Shown piece after piece: positions 5,472 through 6,031 of a stretch of DNA of 6,031 nucleotides (positions are counted from its first letter, which is position 1; the number at the start of each line of letters is the position of its first letter). Both the position numbers and the translations under genes were made by a program. The DNA is from Burkholderiales bacterium. GTDB taxonomy: Bacteria > Pseudomonadota > Gammaproteobacteria > Burkholderiales > Casimicrobiaceae. The stretch is taken from the NCBI GenBank assembly GCA_025354075.1, contig JANXNO010000467.1, positions 1 through 6,031 of the forward strand, given 5' to 3'. The notes below the pieces were generated by a model. It had not been told where the DNA came from and ran no database searches. It saw only the letters and a program-made list of their open reading frames with translations.

Positions 5472-5963
5472 ATGGACGTAACAATACTTGGCTGGATCGC
5501 AGCCGTTCTTCTAATCGTTGTCGGCATTGCGGGCACGGTGCTGCCCGCGTTGCCGGGGACGATTCTGGTACTTGCCGGAATCGTGCTCGGTGCCTGGCTC
5601 GACGATTTCTCGCGGGTGAAACCGTGGGTGGTGTCGATCATCGCGGTGCTGGCGGTGCTCGCTTGGGTCACCGACTACATTGCAACGGTCATGGGCGCAA
5701 AAAGAGCCGGGGCCAGCACGCTGGCGATTGTGGGTGCGGCATTGGGAACGATTGTCGGCATTTTTATGGGCTTGATCGGCGTGCTGTTCATGCCGTTCGT
5801 GGGCGCGGTGATCGGTGAGTACATCGCACAGAAAAATGCCAGGCAGGCGGCAAAAGTCGGCCTCGCTACCTGGCTCGGGCTACTGATCGGCACCGTGGTG
5901 AAACTGGTGCTGGTGTTCGTGATGGTGGGTATTTTCGCGGCGGCGCTGCTGTTGAGCGCGTAG
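5472..5963 (+). CDS. DUF456 family integral membrane protein
   Basis: This 163-residue protein is strongly hydrophobic. A first span (about 4-23) runs into LPALPGT (24-30), then a second span (about 31-42), a short polar loop (DDFSRVKP, 44-51) and a third span (52-66). The signature-like segment TDYIATVMGAKRAGAS (67-82) follows, then a Gly-rich hydrophobic stretch (about 85-115) with GLIGVLFMPFVGAVIGEY, a basic loop (QKNARQAAK) and a last span (about 134-160). This pattern, with the LPxLPG turn and the GAKR(x)GAS motif, matches DUF456, whose function is not known. The ATG at 5472 is chosen because translation then starts directly before the first span, with GAAGG 4 nt upstream. An in-frame GTG at 5442 would add ten residues (MVSARHFEGV) and cannot be excluded. 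The next gene begins 30 bp downstream, suggesting an operon. Confidence 0.88.
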   Translation: MDVTILGWIAAVLLIVVGIAGTVLPALPGTILVLAGIVLGAWLDDFSRVKPWVVSIIAVLAVLAWVTDYIATVMGAKRAGASTLAIVGAALGTIVGIFMGLIGVLFMPFVGAVIGEYIAQKNARQAAKVGLATWLGLLIGTVVKLVLVFVMVGIFAAALLLSA

Positions 5964-5993
5964 CAAAATAGTCAGAGGAAAGGGCGCAGGGCG

Positions 5994-6031
5994 ATGGGCA
6001 AGACGAGGCTGGAAGCCTTCAGCGACGGCGT
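5994..6031 (+). CDS. TMEM175/DUF1211-family potassium channel, N-terminal fragment
   Basis: Only twelve complete codons lie in the window, giving MGKTRLEAFSDG; the split thirteenth codon begins GT (Val). RLEAFSDGV is the conserved start of the first transmembrane helix in the TMEM175 (DUF1211) family, where the RxxxFSD motif is diagnostic. Bacterial members are small tetrameric potassium-selective channels in the inner membrane. Purine-rich sequence upstream (AGAGGAAAGG at 5974-5983 and CAGGG at 5988-5992) supports the start, although the spacing is not ideal. It follows the DUF456 gene by 30 bp and is probably co-transcribed with it. The assignment rests on a very short but distinctive motif. 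Confidence 0.65.
   Translation, partial: MGKTRLEAFSDG

Noticed and set aside
5123..5671. Minus-strand open frame spanning the Bug end, terminator and DUF456 start
   Set aside because: It crosses an intrinsic terminator and two well-supported genes, and no domain is visible.

Overview
The window looks like the chromosome of a betaproteobacterium, probably Burkholderiales. The main reason is a full-length Bug-type periplasmic solute-binding protein, a family greatly expanded in that group. The old-yellow-enzyme subtype, moderately high GC and ordinary Gram-negative gene packing agree. No RNA gene, CRISPR array, insertion sequence or phage gene was seen.

Region 1 (1-3028, minus strand) is a five-gene cluster that reads from right to left. 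It starts with a PAS-LOV protein carrying every hallmark residue of a flavin-binding blue-light receptor. Next come an unrecognised 269-residue protein, a small MglA/COG2229-type GTPase, a Roadblock/LC7 protein and a second Roadblock-like protein cut by the window edge. The layout recalls the Streptomyces 'conservons' (sensor, Roadblock, winged-helix DUF742 protein, GTPase), but with a LOV photosensor in the input position. The LOV protein has no output domain, so its signal is probably passed to the GTPase/Roadblock proteins. This is the most interesting part of the window.

Region 2 (3029-3238) is a 210-bp spacer. It holds the probable promoter of the light/GTPase cluster, a pair of TCGCGA palindromes 21 bp apart, and a long-loop inverted repeat just after the oxidoreductase gene.

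Region 3 (3239-5430) has two divergent genes sharing a 96-bp intergenic region. An old-yellow-enzyme-family FMN ene-reductase is on the minus strand. A secreted Bug-family (TctC-like) substrate-binding protein is on the plus strand and ends at a clear intrinsic terminator.

Region 4 (5472-6031, plus strand) has a DUF456 membrane protein, followed after 30 bp by the first codons of a gene whose N-terminus matches the TMEM175/DUF1211 potassium-channel family. These two probably form an operon of small membrane proteins that runs out of the window.
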